64,000 nucleotides of DNA from Halovibrio salipaludis (GTDB taxonomy: Bacteria; Pseudomonadota; Gammaproteobacteria; Pseudomonadales; Oleiphilaceae): assembly GCF_002286965.1 (NCBI RefSeq), contig NZ_NSKD01000001.1, positions 372,001-436,000 of the forward strand, read 5' to 3'. Of this stretch, positions 1-9,521 are shown in pieces (position 1 is the first letter of the stretch; each line of letters opens with the position of its first letter). The notes under the pieces are model-generated. The model searched no databases. It saw only the letters and a program-made list of their open reading frames with translations, and was not told the origin of the DNA. The position numbers and the translations under genes were made by a program.

Positions 1-2
1 AC

Positions 3-1337
3 AACCCACGCCCGGGCCGGGAACTGTTCCATCTCACATGGCCCATGCTGTTCGGCGTTCTGGCGCTGATGAGCTACCAGCTGGTGGACAGTGCCTTCAT
101 CGGCCAGCTGGGCGTCAAGCCGCTGGCAACGCTCGGTTTCACGGTGCCACTGCAGATGTTCATCATCGGCGTCCAGGTCGGTATCGGCATTGCCACCACC
201 GCCGTCATATCCCGTGTACTGGGCGCGGATGATCCGGTCCGGGCCAGGCGGCTCGGCGGGCTGGTGGTGGTCGCCGGCGCGGCGCTGATTGCGCTGCTGG
301 CGCTGGCGATCTGGCTGGGTCGTTACTGGATCCTGGCGCTGCTCGGCGGCAGCGAGGATCTCCAGCCCCTGCTGGACGCTTACTGGCCGCCATTCCTGTT
401 CGCCGCATGGCTCGGCGCCGTGCTCTATTTCGGCTACAGCCTGTGCCGCTCCCACGGGGATACGAAACTGCCCGGGGCCATGATGGTGATCACCAGCCTG
501 GTCAACGTGGCTCTGGACCCTCTGTTCATTTTCACGTTCGACTGGGGCATTGCGGGCGCCGCCTGGGCGACAGTAGTCGCGTTCGGCACCGGCACTCTCG
601 TGGTTTTCTCCCGGCTGTTCGCACGCCAGTGGATCACTTTTATTCTGGCGGAACTGCCGATCCAGCCCGCGCTGGCCCAGCTGGGCTCCATTGCCGGGCC
701 CGCCATGCTCAGCCAGCTGATGCCGCCCATTGCGGCCATGCTGGCCACTGGCTTTGTAGCCACCTTCGGCGAGTCCGCCGTGGGTGCCTGGGGCCTGGGC
801 TCACGCCTGGAGTTCTTCTCGCTGGTCGCGGTGCTGGCCCTGACCATGGCCATGCCCCCGATGATCGGCCGCTACGTGGGCGCGGGGCGGCCGGATCGAG
901 TGGAACTGCTGGTCTGGCTGGCGGTGCGTTTCGTGATCCTGCTCCAGCTCGGAATCGCCGCGGCCTGGCTGCTGCTCTCCGGGCTCCTGTCCTCGCTGCT
1001 GGCCAGTGACCCCGAGGTGCAGGGGCACCTGGCGAATTTCCTGCTGCGGCTGCCTGTGAGCTGGAGCGGGCTGGGCGTGTGCATGCTGATGGTCTCGGCC
1101 TGCAACGCCATGGGGCTGCCGATGCGGGCACTGATCATCTCGATACTGCGGCTCTTCGCCTGCTTCCTGCCCCTGCTCTGGCTCGGCGGCCATATCGGCG
1201 GGCTCAACGGGCTGTTCACCGGCGCCATGCTCGGCAACATCGCCGCCGGCATAACCTCATGGCTGCTGTACAAACGCGGTATCGCTCACCTCAACGAGCA
1301 AGCCGCTCAATCAGAGCCCGAACCATCGGCTTCATGA
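3..1337 (+). CDS. MATE family multidrug/Na+ efflux transporter (5' partial)
   Basis: Inner-membrane drug:cation antiporter of the MATE (NorM/DinF) family. The reading frame is open from the first bases of the window and the visible N-terminus (ELFHLTWPM...YQLVDSAFIGQLG) is already the conserved first helix of MATE proteins, so only a few codons lie outside. About 444 residues are visible with roughly twelve hydrophobic segments in two similar halves, matching the usual 440-470. An ATG at 45 is internal to the first helix and should not be used as the start. The 3' end overlaps the convergent hemD-like gene by 47 bp. The substrate cannot be read from the sequence. Confidence 0.88.
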   Translation, partial: NPRPGRELFHLTWPMLFGVLALMSYQLVDSAFIGQLGVKPLATLGFTVPLQMFIIGVQVGIGIATTAVISRVLGADDPVRARRLGGLVVVAGAALIALLALAIWLGRYWILALLGGSEDLQPLLDAYWPPFLFAAWLGAVLYFGYSLCRSHGDTKLPGAMMVITSLVNVALDPLFIFTFDWGIAGAAWATVVAFGTGTLVVFSRLFARQWITFILAELPIQPALAQLGSIAGPAMLSQLMPPIAAMLATGFVATFGESAVGAWGLGSRLEFFSLVAVLALTMAMPPMIGRYVGAGRPDRVELLVWLAVRFVILLQLGIAAAWLLLSGLLSSLLASDPEVQGHLANFLLRLPVSWSGLGVCMLMVSACNAMGLPMRALIISILRLFACFLPLLWLGGHIGGLNGLFTGAMLGNIAAGITSWLLYKRGIAHLNEQAAQSEPEPSAS

Positions 1338-2124
1338 ACCAGGATTCCTCGGGCATGACGTCCACGCCGACGCTGTACTGGGCGAGCCTGTCCGCCACGA
1401 TGGGCCCGACCGCCACCACCAGGAGCCGGTTCAGTGCCTCCGTCACAGCGGGCTGAATGCCAATGCCCTTCGCTACGTCCATGAGGCGCTTGACCTGGGC
1501 CTGGCTGGTGAATGCGATGGCATCCAGCTCCCCCCGGACCAGCCCCTGGGCCAGGGCCTCGACCTGTTCGCGGTTGCTTTCATCCGCGTAGACGTAGGGT
1601 GCCACGGTATCCACGTCCGCGCCCTGATGGCGCAGGAACCCGGTCAGTTTCTCATTGGGTTCCTCGCCGTAGAGCTGCACGCCCACGGTGTGGCCCTGCA
1701 GGTCATGCTCGCGCAGGCTGGCGATCACACCTTCAGTGGTCGCTTCCTCCGCAGTGAGGTCATTCTTCAGCCCCAGTTCCCGCAGGGCGTTCACCGGTTT
1801 GGGGCCACGGGTGATCTTCCGCACGCCAGACAGGGCTGTTACGAAGGCCTCATGGCAGCCCTCGCGTTCGGCCGCCGCGGCAAGACGGCGAAGACCCTCG
1901 CCCGTAAGCAGGATCAGGTCATCCATGGCACCGGCGTTGAAGCGCTCCAGCCAGGCCCGCACGGCCTCCTGATCCGGGGTATCCAGGATCGAGACCAGAG
2001 GGCACCGCCAGGTCTCAGCGCCACGGCGCTCAACCATCTGCGCCAGCACGTCGAGCTGGCGGGTTTCAGGCAGGGCGATCCTGAGCCCCGCAAGGGGCTC
2101 ACCTTCCAAGGCCTCATCCGCCAT
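1291..2124 (-). CDS. Uroporphyrinogen-III synthase-like protein (HemD family)
   Basis: 277 residues in two alternating alpha/beta halves, as in HemD, which cyclises hydroxymethylbilane to uroporphyrinogen III for haem, sirohaem and cobalamin. The N-terminus (LAGLRIALPETRQL followed by a GAETWRCPLVSI strand) and the C-terminal half (DAIAFTSQAQVKRL..., VVAVGPIVADRLA) carry the HemD-type 'TS' and 'AVGP' signatures. HemD is poorly conserved, so the family call rests on fold pattern and these short motifs. It is not beside hemC or hemX, the usual place for hemD, so it may be a second paralogue or a regulator-like relative. Two bases separate it from the upstream aldehyde dehydrogenase on the same strand. 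Confidence 0.75.
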   Translation of the reverse strand: MADEALEGEPLAGLRIALPETRQLDVLAQMVERRGAETWRCPLVSILDTPDQEAVRAWLERFNAGAMDDLILLTGEGLRRLAAAAEREGCHEAFVTALSGVRKITRGPKPVNALRELGLKNDLTAEEATTEGVIASLREHDLQGHTVGVQLYGEEPNEKLTGFLRHQGADVDTVAPYVYADESNREQVEALAQGLVRGELDAIAFTSQAQVKRLMDVAKGIGIQPAVTEALNRLLVVAVGPIVADRLAQYSVGVDVMPEESWFMKPMVRALIERLAR

Positions 2125-2126
2125 GA

Positions 2127-3584
2127 CTAATAGCTCCTGGGCACGGTCTGGGGCTCCACAAACTCGAACAGGCCTTCCAGGCCACCCTCACGCCCGATAC
2201 CGGAGAGCTTCATGCCACCAAAAGGCGCTTCCGGCGTGGGGCCGGTGCCGGTGTTCCAGCCCACATGGCCGAAGCGCATGGCCGGAATCATCCGCTGCGC
2301 CCGGGCCTCGTCCCTGGTGAACAGGTAGGAGGCCAGGCCGTAATCCGTGTCATTGGCAGCGGCCAGCACTTCTTCTTCGGTCTCAAAGGTGGCCATGGGC
2401 ACGAAGGGCCCGAAGGTCTCCTCGTCGCAGCACTGCATGTCCGGAGTAACCCCGGTGACCAGCGTGGGCGGATAGAAGAGGCTGCCGGACTCGGGCAACG
2501 AGTCCGGATGCGGGCCGGCCTTCAGGGTACCGCCCTTATCCAGCGCATCCTTCACGTGGCGGCGCACCTTGTCGAAACCGGTCTGATTGATCAGCGGGCC
2601 GATGTCGGTGCCTTCCTGCATGCCGTCGCCCACTTTCAGCGCCTCCACCTTCTCGGCGAGCCGCTCCGCGAAGGTCTCCGCAATGCCGGACTGCACGAAG
2701 ATACGGTTGGCGCAGACACAGGTCTGGCCACCGCCCCGGAACTTGTTGCCAATGAGCTGGGTGATGGCGTCATCAATGTCGGCATCATCAAAGATGATGA
2801 AGGGCGCATTACCACCCAGCTCCAGTGCCAGCTTCTTGACCCGGCCGGCGCATTCGCGCATCAGGTACTGGCCCACGCCGGTGGAGCCGGTGAAGCTGAT
2901 CATGGTCACATCCGGGTTCTGGCACAGCGTATCGCCGATGGGCTTGGGCGGGCCCATGACCAGATTCATCATACCCCTGGGCAGGACGTCGCGGTCATGG
3001 ATGGCCCGGAAGGCCGCGATCATGGTCAGCGGCGTGTCCTCGGCGGGCTTGATCACGCTCGGGGCACCACCGGCCAGCGCCGCCGAAAGCTTCTTGGCGA
3101 TCATGCCGATGGGGAAGTTCCAGGGGGTGATCAGCCCGGCCACGCCAATAGGGCGGTAATGAACCGTCCAGGTGCAGTCCTTGGGGGTTTCCGGAATGGT
3201 GTGCGGCGCCAGCTGGTCAATGTAGTTGGCGCAGTAATTGAAGAAACCGGCGGCATAGTCCACCTCACCCACGGCCTCCTTAAGCGGCTTGCCGTGCTCA
3301 AGGCAGAGAATGCGGCCGATTTCCTCCCGTTCTTCCTTCAATGCATCGCGCACGCCCTCGAGCCAGCGGCGGCGCTCGTCCAGGGACGCAGGCTCCTGCA
3401 GGTTCAGGGCCCGGGACGCGGCGGCAATGGCCTCCTCGGTTTCAGCAGCGCCGAGAGCCGGCACTTCGGCCAGTGTTTCGCCTGTGGCGGGATTGGTGAC
3501 GCTCAACGTGCCGCCGCTGCCCTTTCCAACCCACTGGCCGCCAATGTAGCCTTCCGCGCGCTCGAGCAGTGGTGATTCAATCAT
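2127..3584 (-). CDS. gabD: NAD(P)-dependent aldehyde dehydrogenase, succinate-semialdehyde dehydrogenase type
   Basis: 485-residue cytosolic aldehyde dehydrogenase. Visible signatures are the nucleotide-binding segment TPWNFP near residue 153, the general-base glutamate in ELGGNAP (E255) and the catalytic cysteine in GQTC (C289). Overall sequence style (MESPLLERAEGYIGGQW start, HGKPLKEAVGEVDYAA segment) is that of GabD, which oxidises succinate semialdehyde to succinate in GABA breakdown. No gabT is adjacent, so the physiological aldehyde is an inference. Length is normal. A run of upstream non-coding sequence (3585-3831) separates it from the divergent universal stress protein. Confidence 0.88.
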   Translation of the reverse strand: MIESPLLERAEGYIGGQWVGKGSGGTLSVTNPATGETLAEVPALGAAETEEAIAAASRALNLQEPASLDERRRWLEGVRDALKEEREEIGRILCLEHGKPLKEAVGEVDYAAGFFNYCANYIDQLAPHTIPETPKDCTWTVHYRPIGVAGLITPWNFPIGMIAKKLSAALAGGAPSVIKPAEDTPLTMIAAFRAIHDRDVLPRGMMNLVMGPPKPIGDTLCQNPDVTMISFTGSTGVGQYLMRECAGRVKKLALELGGNAPFIIFDDADIDDAITQLIGNKFRGGGQTCVCANRIFVQSGIAETFAERLAEKVEALKVGDGMQEGTDIGPLINQTGFDKVRRHVKDALDKGGTLKAGPHPDSLPESGSLFYPPTLVTGVTPDMQCCDEETFGPFVPMATFETEEEVLAAANDTDYGLASYLFTRDEARAQRMIPAMRFGHVGWNTGTGPTPEAPFGGMKLSGIGREGGLEGLFEFVEPQTVPRSY

Positions 3585-3831
3585 GCCGTTTCCCCTGTTT
3601 GTGCCCGTTGCAATGGTATGCCTCGACTATAACAGGGGTTCCGGGGAGTGGCATCCGTGGTTAACCCATACCTGTACGGCGCCCTTTCTCTGTAACCAAA
3701 GTGAACCAAACCCCATTGTGTGGACTATAGTAAGGCAGCAGCCGGACTATGGGTGGCATTACAGAGTGCAGGCTAGTAGGCTCGGTCGCGCAGCATTAAA
3801 TCCCTTTCACGAGCACGGAAGGAGTACAGCA

Positions 3832-4248
3832 ATGTACCGTAAAATCCTGGTTCCCGTGGACCTCGCCCATGTGGACGCGCTCAAACGTGCGCTCACCGTG
3901 GCCGGCGACCTCGGGCAACACTACGAAACGGAAATCTGTTACGTCAGCGTCACTCATTCCTCCCCGGGGTCCGTGGCCCACAACCCGGAGGAATACGAGG
4001 AGAAGCTGGAAGCATTTGCCCAGGAACAGGCCCAGCAGCACGGTCGGCCCGTATCGGCACAGGTGATCGTGTCGTCCGATCCGGCTGTGGAGCTGGATGA
4101 CAAGCTGCTCCAGGCGGTGAAGGACGTGGGGGCGGATCTGGTGGTTATGGCGACACACCTGCCACGCAAGCTCGACGCCATCATGCCCGCCAACGGCGGC
4201 AAAGTGGCCAAGGAGACGGATGCGTCCATCTTCCTCGTGCGCCCCTGA
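3832..4248 (+). CDS. Universal stress protein (UspA family)
   Basis: 138-residue single-domain Usp protein: it opens with the typical MYRKILVPVDL strand and ends with a VVMATH... and ASIFLVRP strand pair characteristic of the family. Usp proteins bind ATP or AMP and support survival under stress; the glycine-rich segment near the C-terminus (GGKVAKET) sits where the nucleotide loop lies. The start is fixed by a GGAAGGAG ribosome site at 3818-3825; the frame is open further upstream but that extension has no family similarity. It stands directly before a BCCT osmolyte transporter, which suggests a shared osmotic-stress role. Confidence 0.9.
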   Translation: MYRKILVPVDLAHVDALKRALTVAGDLGQHYETEICYVSVTHSSPGSVAHNPEEYEEKLEAFAQEQAQQHGRPVSAQVIVSSDPAVELDDKLLQAVKDVGADLVVMATHLPRKLDAIMPANGGKVAKETDASIFLVRP

Positions 4249-4302
4249 GCGTGGATCGCGGTATATTTTGATAACGTAAAATCATAAACGGAGTGTTCTC
4301 TA

Positions 4303-5964
4303 ATGGCAGAGGATCCAAAACAATCCAATGACAGCAGCGAGGGCGTCGACGGCGTTCCCGCGCCGGAGGGGCCGGCTAACCTGATCGATACGGATTACAA
4401 GATCGGTCAGGACAACTTCTCCGGCAAGGTGACGCTGAACCTTGACCTCCACGGCAAGGTGTTCGGCATCTCGTCCGCCATCATCGTGTTCTTCGTGTTC
4501 ATCACACTGGCACTTCAGAACCAGGTGGCGCCGATCTACAATGCGATCTTCAACTATCTGACCCAGAACCTGACCTGGGTCTTCCTTCTGTCCGGTAACA
4601 TCTTCCTTATCCTCAGCGTCGTGCTGATCTTCACGCCACTGGCCAAGGTTCGACTGGGCGGCGCCAAGGCGCGACCGGACTTCTCCTATATGGGCTGGTT
4701 CGCGATGCTGTTCGCCGCCGGCATGGGCATCGGGCTGATGTTCTACGGCGTGTCCGAGCCGGTAACCCACTATGGCACTGCCATGGGCGGTACCACAGTC
4801 GAAGATGGTGTACGCACGGACTGGGCGCCGCTGGGTGCCGCGGAAGGTGACCAGGAGGCGGCTCAGCAACTGAGTATGTCGGCAACCATCTTCCACTGGG
4901 GCCTGCACCCCTGGGCGATCTATTCGGTGGTCGCGCTGGCGCTGGCGCTGTTCTCGTTCAACAAGGGCCTGCCGCTGACCATCCGGTCGATCTTCTACCC
5001 ACTGCTGGGGGAACGTGTCTGGGGATGGCCCGGCCACATCATTGATATCCTTGCGGTCTTCGCGACCCTGTTCGGCCTGGCAACATCCCTGGGCCTCGGT
5101 GCCACACAGGCGTCCGCCGGCATGGCCCATCTGTTCGGTCTTCCGGATGCGGATGCCACCCGGATCATACTGATCATGGGCATCACCGCAGTAGCGCTGT
5201 GCTCCATCCTGCTGGGTGTCGACAAGGGTGTGCGCCGGCTTTCCGAGGTCAACCTGGTACTCGCGGGCCTGCTGCTTCTGTTCGTGATCCTGGTGGGACC
5301 AACACTGGCCATCGCGACCGGCTTCTTCGAGAATCTGGGCGCCTACCTGGTGAACCTGCCGGCACTGTCGAATCCCTTCGGGCGTGAAGACGCCAACTTC
5401 AGCCAGGGCTGGACTGCCTTCTACTGGAGCTGGTGGATTGCCTGGTCGCCCTTCGTCGGCATGTTTATCGCGCGCGTGAGCCGTGGCCGGACCGTGCGTG
5501 AATTCCTGATCGCGGTCCTCCTGATCCCGTCCACGGTCTCCGTCCTCTGGATGACCGCACTGGGCGGCACCGCGCTGGATCAGTACCTCAACCACGGCGT
5601 TGAGGCGATTGCCAATGCCGGCCTGGACCTGCAGATGTTCGTGATGCTGGAACAGCTCCCGCTGGCGGCCATCACGTCCTTTGTGGCGATCACGCTGGTG
5701 ATTGTGTTCTTCGTGACCTCCTCGGACTCCGGTTCGCTGGTCCTGGACACCATCACGGCCGGCGGCAAAGTCGACGCGCCCAAGCCCCAGCGGATCTTCT
5801 GGGCCGTCATTGAGGGTGCCATCGCCATCGCGCTGCTGCTCGGCGGCGGCCTGGAGGCGCTGCAGGCCATGGCGGTTTCCATGGGCCTGCCATTCGCCCT
5901 GGTGCTGCTGGTCGGCTGCTTCGCGATCGTGAAGGGGCTGATGAGCGAGCCTCGCGCTCAGTAA
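4303..5964 (+). CDS. BCCT family betaine/choline/carnitine-type transporter
   Basis: 553 residues, about twelve membrane segments, with the hallmark BCCT helix GMGIGLMFYGVSEPVTHY near residue 145 and the tryptophan-rich helix containing FYWSWWIAWSPFVGMFI near residue 375. These transporters take up glycine betaine, choline or ectoine with Na+ or H+ under hyperosmotic stress. The 45-residue hydrophilic N-terminus is acidic, and the C-terminus is short, so the long C-terminal osmosensing tail of BetP is absent. A strong bidirectional terminator follows. With ectoine genes in the same window it supports a halophilic lifestyle. The substrate is not determined. Confidence 0.93.
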   Translation: MAEDPKQSNDSSEGVDGVPAPEGPANLIDTDYKIGQDNFSGKVTLNLDLHGKVFGISSAIIVFFVFITLALQNQVAPIYNAIFNYLTQNLTWVFLLSGNIFLILSVVLIFTPLAKVRLGGAKARPDFSYMGWFAMLFAAGMGIGLMFYGVSEPVTHYGTAMGGTTVEDGVRTDWAPLGAAEGDQEAAQQLSMSATIFHWGLHPWAIYSVVALALALFSFNKGLPLTIRSIFYPLLGERVWGWPGHIIDILAVFATLFGLATSLGLGATQASAGMAHLFGLPDADATRIILIMGITAVALCSILLGVDKGVRRLSEVNLVLAGLLLLFVILVGPTLAIATGFFENLGAYLVNLPALSNPFGREDANFSQGWTAFYWSWWIAWSPFVGMFIARVSRGRTVREFLIAVLLIPSTVSVLWMTALGGTALDQYLNHGVEAIANAGLDLQMFVMLEQLPLAAITSFVAITLVIVFFVTSSDSGSLVLDTITAGGKVDAPKPQRIFWAVIEGAIAIALLLGGGLEALQAMAVSMGLPFALVLLVGCFAIVKGLMSEPRAQ

Positions 5965-5988
5965 TCCGGCTTCCGGATTCGCAACAGA

Positions 5989-6018
5989 AAAGAGCGGCCT
6001 GCGGGCCGCTCTTTTTTT
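5989..6018. terminator. Intrinsic terminator, probably bidirectional
   Basis: A perfect GC-rich stem (AGAGCGGCC at 5991-5999 pairing with GGCCGCTCT at 6004-6012) with a four-base loop, flanked by A residues on the left and a T7 run on the right. It ends the BCCT gene and, read on the other strand, lies just after the exonuclease gene. Confidence 0.9.
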
Positions 6019-6035
6019 GGTTACCCCTTCAGGCG

Positions 6036-6758
6036 TCAGACCCAGAGATCCCCTATGGGGGTGTCAGGGGAGAATCGGTGAGCGATCTGCGCCTGCAGCA
6101 ATTCTGCTGTGGCCAGGGCATCTGTAAGCGCGTGATGGCCACGGTAGAAGGGGAGGTTATAGCGTGCCCGGCTCTCGTGCAGCCGGATCGACAGCGGCTG
6201 CGCGCCAAGCCACTTGCGCATGCGCGCCCGCATCGACTGTCGGCACCAGCGCGACTCCAGGACCATGGTATCGAGCATGGGGCACATCAGCCCCTCGCCC
6301 AGGCGCACGCGCACGGATTCATCCAGGAAGCGGCGTTCGATGGGATGATAATGCACTACCGGCAGATAGCCCGCCATCCGGTTGAGGAGCTCTGGCAGTA
6401 TGTCCGCAAGATCGGGCGCATCGGCCACCTCGGAGTGGGTGATGTGATGCACCACCACGGACTCTTCCCGCAGCATCCGGCGGGGCCGCACGATGCGGTA
6501 CCAGCTCTGCGCGGTATAGATCCGTTCCAGCGTGAAGGGCAGCATGCCAACGCTGACAATGCCATGCCGCGTCACGTCCATGCCCGTGGTTTCCAGGTCC
6601 ATGGCCATCATCGGCACACGCTTGATGGGTGTTTCCGGGTCCAGGGAACCCTGCTCAAAAAACGCCTTCAGATCCGCGTTCCCGCACTTGCGGGCACGAT
6701 CCGCCATGTATTCCGGCCAGCCGGGAGCGGCTCCCTTCAGGAAACGTGGAGACAGCAT
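6036..6758 (-). CDS. 3'-5' exonuclease, DEDDh (DnaQ-like) family
   Basis: 240 residues. The exonuclease I motif is MDLETTG (D54 and E56 as metal ligands), and the C-terminal HHALTDALATAEL segment supplies the DEDDh histidine and final aspartate. This is the fold of DNA polymerase III epsilon and RNase T. The first 45 residues are an extension without known motif. The gene follows, 8 bp downstream, the DUF294 nucleotidyltransferase gene on the same strand, a pairing common in gammaproteobacteria. Nuclease activity is expected; whether the natural substrate is DNA or RNA is unknown. Confidence 0.87.
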   Translation of the reverse strand: MLSPRFLKGAAPGWPEYMADRARKCGNADLKAFFEQGSLDPETPIKRVPMMAMDLETTGMDVTRHGIVSVGMLPFTLERIYTAQSWYRIVRPRRMLREESVVVHHITHSEVADAPDLADILPELLNRMAGYLPVVHYHPIERRFLDESVRVRLGEGLMCPMLDTMVLESRWCRQSMRARMRKWLGAQPLSIRLHESRARYNLPFYRGHHALTDALATAELLQAQIAHRFSPDTPIGDLWV

Positions 6759-6766
6759 AGGGAGCC

Positions 6767-8659
6767 TCAGGGCCTGGGGTAACGGAACTGGAGGAAGCTC
6801 TGGGCATTGCTCAGCACCTGGAACGCATCCTTGAGATTATGGCGCTCGCTGTTGGAGACATCCTCGGGTTCGATGTTGTTGTCCGGCTCGCGCCCGGCCT
6901 CCACGTCGTAGAGGTGGTGCCAGATGCGGGCCATGGACATGAACTCCAGCGCATACCGGAGCTTTTCAACCGCATTGGGCGTCAGCAGCTGGGTCTTGGC
7001 AATGTCATCCAGCCGCTCGAAGGAATTCTGGGCCCGTGAGCCACAGGCGAGGGCATGGATCCGGATCAGGTCGACAGCGGGCGCCGTCCCCCGGCGCTTG
7101 ATGTTGATGGACTTATTCTCGTGACCATTCTTTTCCATCACGAAGGTGCGGAAAAAACCCAGCGGCGGGGTGCGATTGAGCGCATTGCGGGCCATCGCCG
7201 CCAGGAACCGGTCGGCCAGCGGTGCCTTGTTGGCGATCAGACCCTGCAAGGCCTCAACAAACTGCTCCTCACCGTGCACACAGTCCAGGTCGAAGAAGAT
7301 GTTGCAGTGCAGCAGCGCTTCCGGCGTAGGGTTGTCGATCCATTCCGTGAAATAGCGCCGCCAGATGCCCAGGGGCTGCCGCCATTCAGGGTTGGTGGCC
7401 ATGATCTCGCCCTTGCAGTAGGCATAGCCACAGGCCGCCAGGCCATCCGAGGCCCGTTTTGCGAGGGTCGCGAAATACTCGCCGTGCTGTTCCGGATCAT
7501 AGTCGTCACTCAGGACCATGGCGTTGTCCTGATCCGTGACCACGGTCTGCTCATCCCGTGCCATGGAACCAAGCACCATGAAGGCATAGGGCACCGGGGG
7601 CGGGCCCAGTTCCTCCTCGGCCAGTTCCAGGATACGCCGGGCGAAGCTGCGCCCGATGGCGGCCAGCGCGGTGCCGATCACCTTGGAATCGGAGCCATCA
7701 CGCACCATGCGGGTAAAGGCAACGGAGACCTCATGGCGGAGCCCGGCCAGCCCTCGGAGAGTGGTCTGATTGAGAATGCTGCCGACCAGATAGAGGCTGC
7801 TCTGGGTTTCATAGCGGATGATGTCGGACAGATGCAGCAGTCCGATGGGCCGCCGGCGATGCAGCACCGGCAGATGCTGGACGTTGTTGCGCAGAATGCT
7901 GAGCATGGCTTCCTGCACGGTCTCGTCCGACTGGATCGAGATCAGGGTGCCGCTGTGCAGCTGGCTCACTGGGGTTGTTCCTGGCAGACCCTCCGCGACC
8001 AGCCGAACCCGCAGGTCGGCATCGGTGAGGATGCCTCTCAGCGCCCACTGACGCCCATCCGCCCCCGTGTAGATCACCGAATCCGCATCCACAGCCGGCT
8101 CCACCACCAATGCCGCGGAGACGTTCTCTCCGGTCATCCGGGCAGCCGCATCCTGAGCGGTGGCATCCGTCTCGAGCAGCAGGGGCAGGCGGTTCACCAG
8201 CTTGCGCACCCGCGTGCTCATCAGGTCGTTGCTTTTGTGCTGGGCTTCAACCGTGGCCTGCAGGCGCGGCTTTTCCACCTCCACGAACTCGGCAAAGGCA
8301 TCATCCGTTTCGCAGAGCTGATAGAAGACCGAATCCGGTATGAAATAGATGAGGGTGTCTTCCATGGCCCGCGCCGGGAAGCGCACCCGGTTGTTCCTGA
8401 GGAGGTTGAAGTGCCCGAAGACATCGCCTTCACCCAGGCGGTTGTAGAGATCATTGTTGCGGCGGTAGATCTCCACCGCCCCACTGCGGATGTAACACAG
8501 GTCGTGGAGTTCGCGGTCGGCCTCAAGAATCATGGAGCCCGCCTTGAAATAGGCCACATCAACAGACCCGGCAACCTCATCAATGAGGTCATCATCCAGG
8601 CCGTCGAACGGTGGGAAACGGGCCATGTGGTCGCGGATCTCAAGCAGCTCGGTATTCAT
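6767..8659 (-). CDS. cNMP-binding/CBS/DUF294 nucleotidyltransferase-like protein
   Basis: 630-residue cytosolic multidomain protein. In order: a cyclic-nucleotide-binding-like domain (about 10-130), two CBS domains (about 155-290, with the second around LLHLSDIIRYET), a DUF294 nucleotidyltransferase-like domain whose active site reads GSMARDEQ...TDQDNA (about 365-390), and a DUF294 C-terminal helical domain (about 480-620). The organisation matches proteins annotated as signal-transduction nucleotidyltransferases related to GlnD. The substrate and the ligand sensed are unknown. It forms a two-gene unit with the exonuclease downstream. Confidence 0.88.
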   Translation of the reverse strand: MNTELLEIRDHMARFPPFDGLDDDLIDEVAGSVDVAYFKAGSMILEADRELHDLCYIRSGAVEIYRRNNDLYNRLGEGDVFGHFNLLRNNRVRFPARAMEDTLIYFIPDSVFYQLCETDDAFAEFVEVEKPRLQATVEAQHKSNDLMSTRVRKLVNRLPLLLETDATAQDAAARMTGENVSAALVVEPAVDADSVIYTGADGRQWALRGILTDADLRVRLVAEGLPGTTPVSQLHSGTLISIQSDETVQEAMLSILRNNVQHLPVLHRRRPIGLLHLSDIIRYETQSSLYLVGSILNQTTLRGLAGLRHEVSVAFTRMVRDGSDSKVIGTALAAIGRSFARRILELAEEELGPPPVPYAFMVLGSMARDEQTVVTDQDNAMVLSDDYDPEQHGEYFATLAKRASDGLAACGYAYCKGEIMATNPEWRQPLGIWRRYFTEWIDNPTPEALLHCNIFFDLDCVHGEEQFVEALQGLIANKAPLADRFLAAMARNALNRTPPLGFFRTFVMEKNGHENKSINIKRRGTAPAVDLIRIHALACGSRAQNSFERLDDIAKTQLLTPNAVEKLRYALEFMSMARIWHHLYDVEAGREPDNNIEPEDVSNSERHNLKDAFQVLSNAQSFLQFRYPRP

Positions 8660-8733
8660 GAAGGCCTCATCGGAACGGTGACAGCCTCAGCATGGTGCAG
8701 GCCCCGGCCAGGCGCAATCCGCATCGGCCGTAA

Positions 8734-9393
8734 TCAGGCCTCCAGGATGGCGTCCGCGGCTTCCTGTTCATCCCGGGCGAGAGAGTGGTTGTGGGCTTCC
8801 GACTCCGGGGCGAGCAGCTGCGCCATACGCGCCTCCCCGTGCACGACCCGCAGCCGTAGCCGCTGTTCACGGACTTCGCCCGCCACAGACCCGCGCACAA
8901 CCAGCGTCCAGTAATGGTGGCAGCGCCACTCCATCTCGCTCAGCTCCGGCCTGGGCTCCGTGCCGGTCAGCGACGGCGGTGGCTCAAACCGGAAGCTCAG
9001 GCAGTGCGATTCCGGAAAGGCCGGCCGTGTCTCCCACCAGACCCAGTCACGGCGATGGGAGACAGTCTGGTGGCCGGCCTTCTCGCACAGACGGGTGCAG
9101 ATCAGGGTCACCTCGGGCTCCGCCGGGAGGGGGCTGCCATCTTCCGGATAAAGTCGGCCACCCACATCGCCGCCAAGGGATCCGGGGTCGGGGTCGGCCT
9201 CAAGCCGGAACGACAGCGACCCGGGCGCTCGGGGTCGGGCCAGCCACGCCTGCCAGCCACAGAAGGCGCCCCCCGCAAGGGTCGCAATCGCCGGCAACGG
9301 GTTGTATGCCAGTGCCGTAACCCCCATAACAGTAATCAGCACGGCCATTACCAGCCATATGCGGTAAAGGCGCTGCTCGGGAGTGTGCGACAA
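8734..9393 (-). CDS. Unrecognised membrane-anchored protein
   Basis: About 219 residues from a TTG start at 9393. Two adjacent hydrophobic helices near the N-terminus (LYRIWLVMAVLITVMGV and LPAIATLAGGAFCGWQAW) precede a roughly 150-residue soluble domain rich in Arg, Glu and Trp, presumably cytoplasmic. I prefer the TTG because an AGGAG site stands 7 nt upstream of it; an in-frame ATG 45 nt further upstream (9438) has no such site. I recognise no family. It lies 74 bp upstream of the DUF294 gene on the same strand and could be cotranscribed with it. Confidence 0.6.
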   Translation of the reverse strand: MSHTPEQRLYRIWLVMAVLITVMGVTALAYNPLPAIATLAGGAFCGWQAWLARPRAPGSLSFRLEADPDPGSLGGDVGGRLYPEDGSPLPAEPEVTLICTRLCEKAGHQTVSHRRDWVWWETRPAFPESHCLSFRFEPPPSLTGTEPRPELSEMEWRCHHYWTLVVRGSVAGEVREQRLRLRVVHGEARMAQLLAPESEAHNHSLARDEQEAADAILEA

Positions 9394-9492
9394 ATCCTCT
9401 TCTCCTGGGCGGGATAACACAGTGTCACTATGCCACACCGGTGGTTTCCGCTGAACGGGGGTCGAGATTCCCCGTCAAAGCGTCTATTCTAG

Positions 9493-9521
9493 GGGTCAGG
9501 TCCTACTGAACGACCTGACCC
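9493..9521. repeat. 10-bp perfect inverted repeat in the leader of the next gene
   Basis: GGGTCAGGTC (9493-9502) and GACCTGACCC (9512-9521) are exact reverse complements around a 9-nt loop. A TATTCT hexamer resembling a -10 box ends just before it (9485-9490), and the GGAGG ribosome site of the gene at 9541 follows 9 nt later. It may be an operator covering the transcription start or an RNA hairpin; there is no T-run, so it is not a standard terminator. Confidence 0.55.

Noticed and set aside
3583-3831. N-terminal extension of the universal stress protein
   Set aside because: The frame is open but the segment has no Usp similarity, and a good ribosome site sits right before the ATG at 3832.
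4300-5595. Long antisense open frame opposite the BCCT transporter
   Set aside because: It is very rich in His, Gln and Gly, has no family pattern, and mirrors the third-position GC bias of the real gene.
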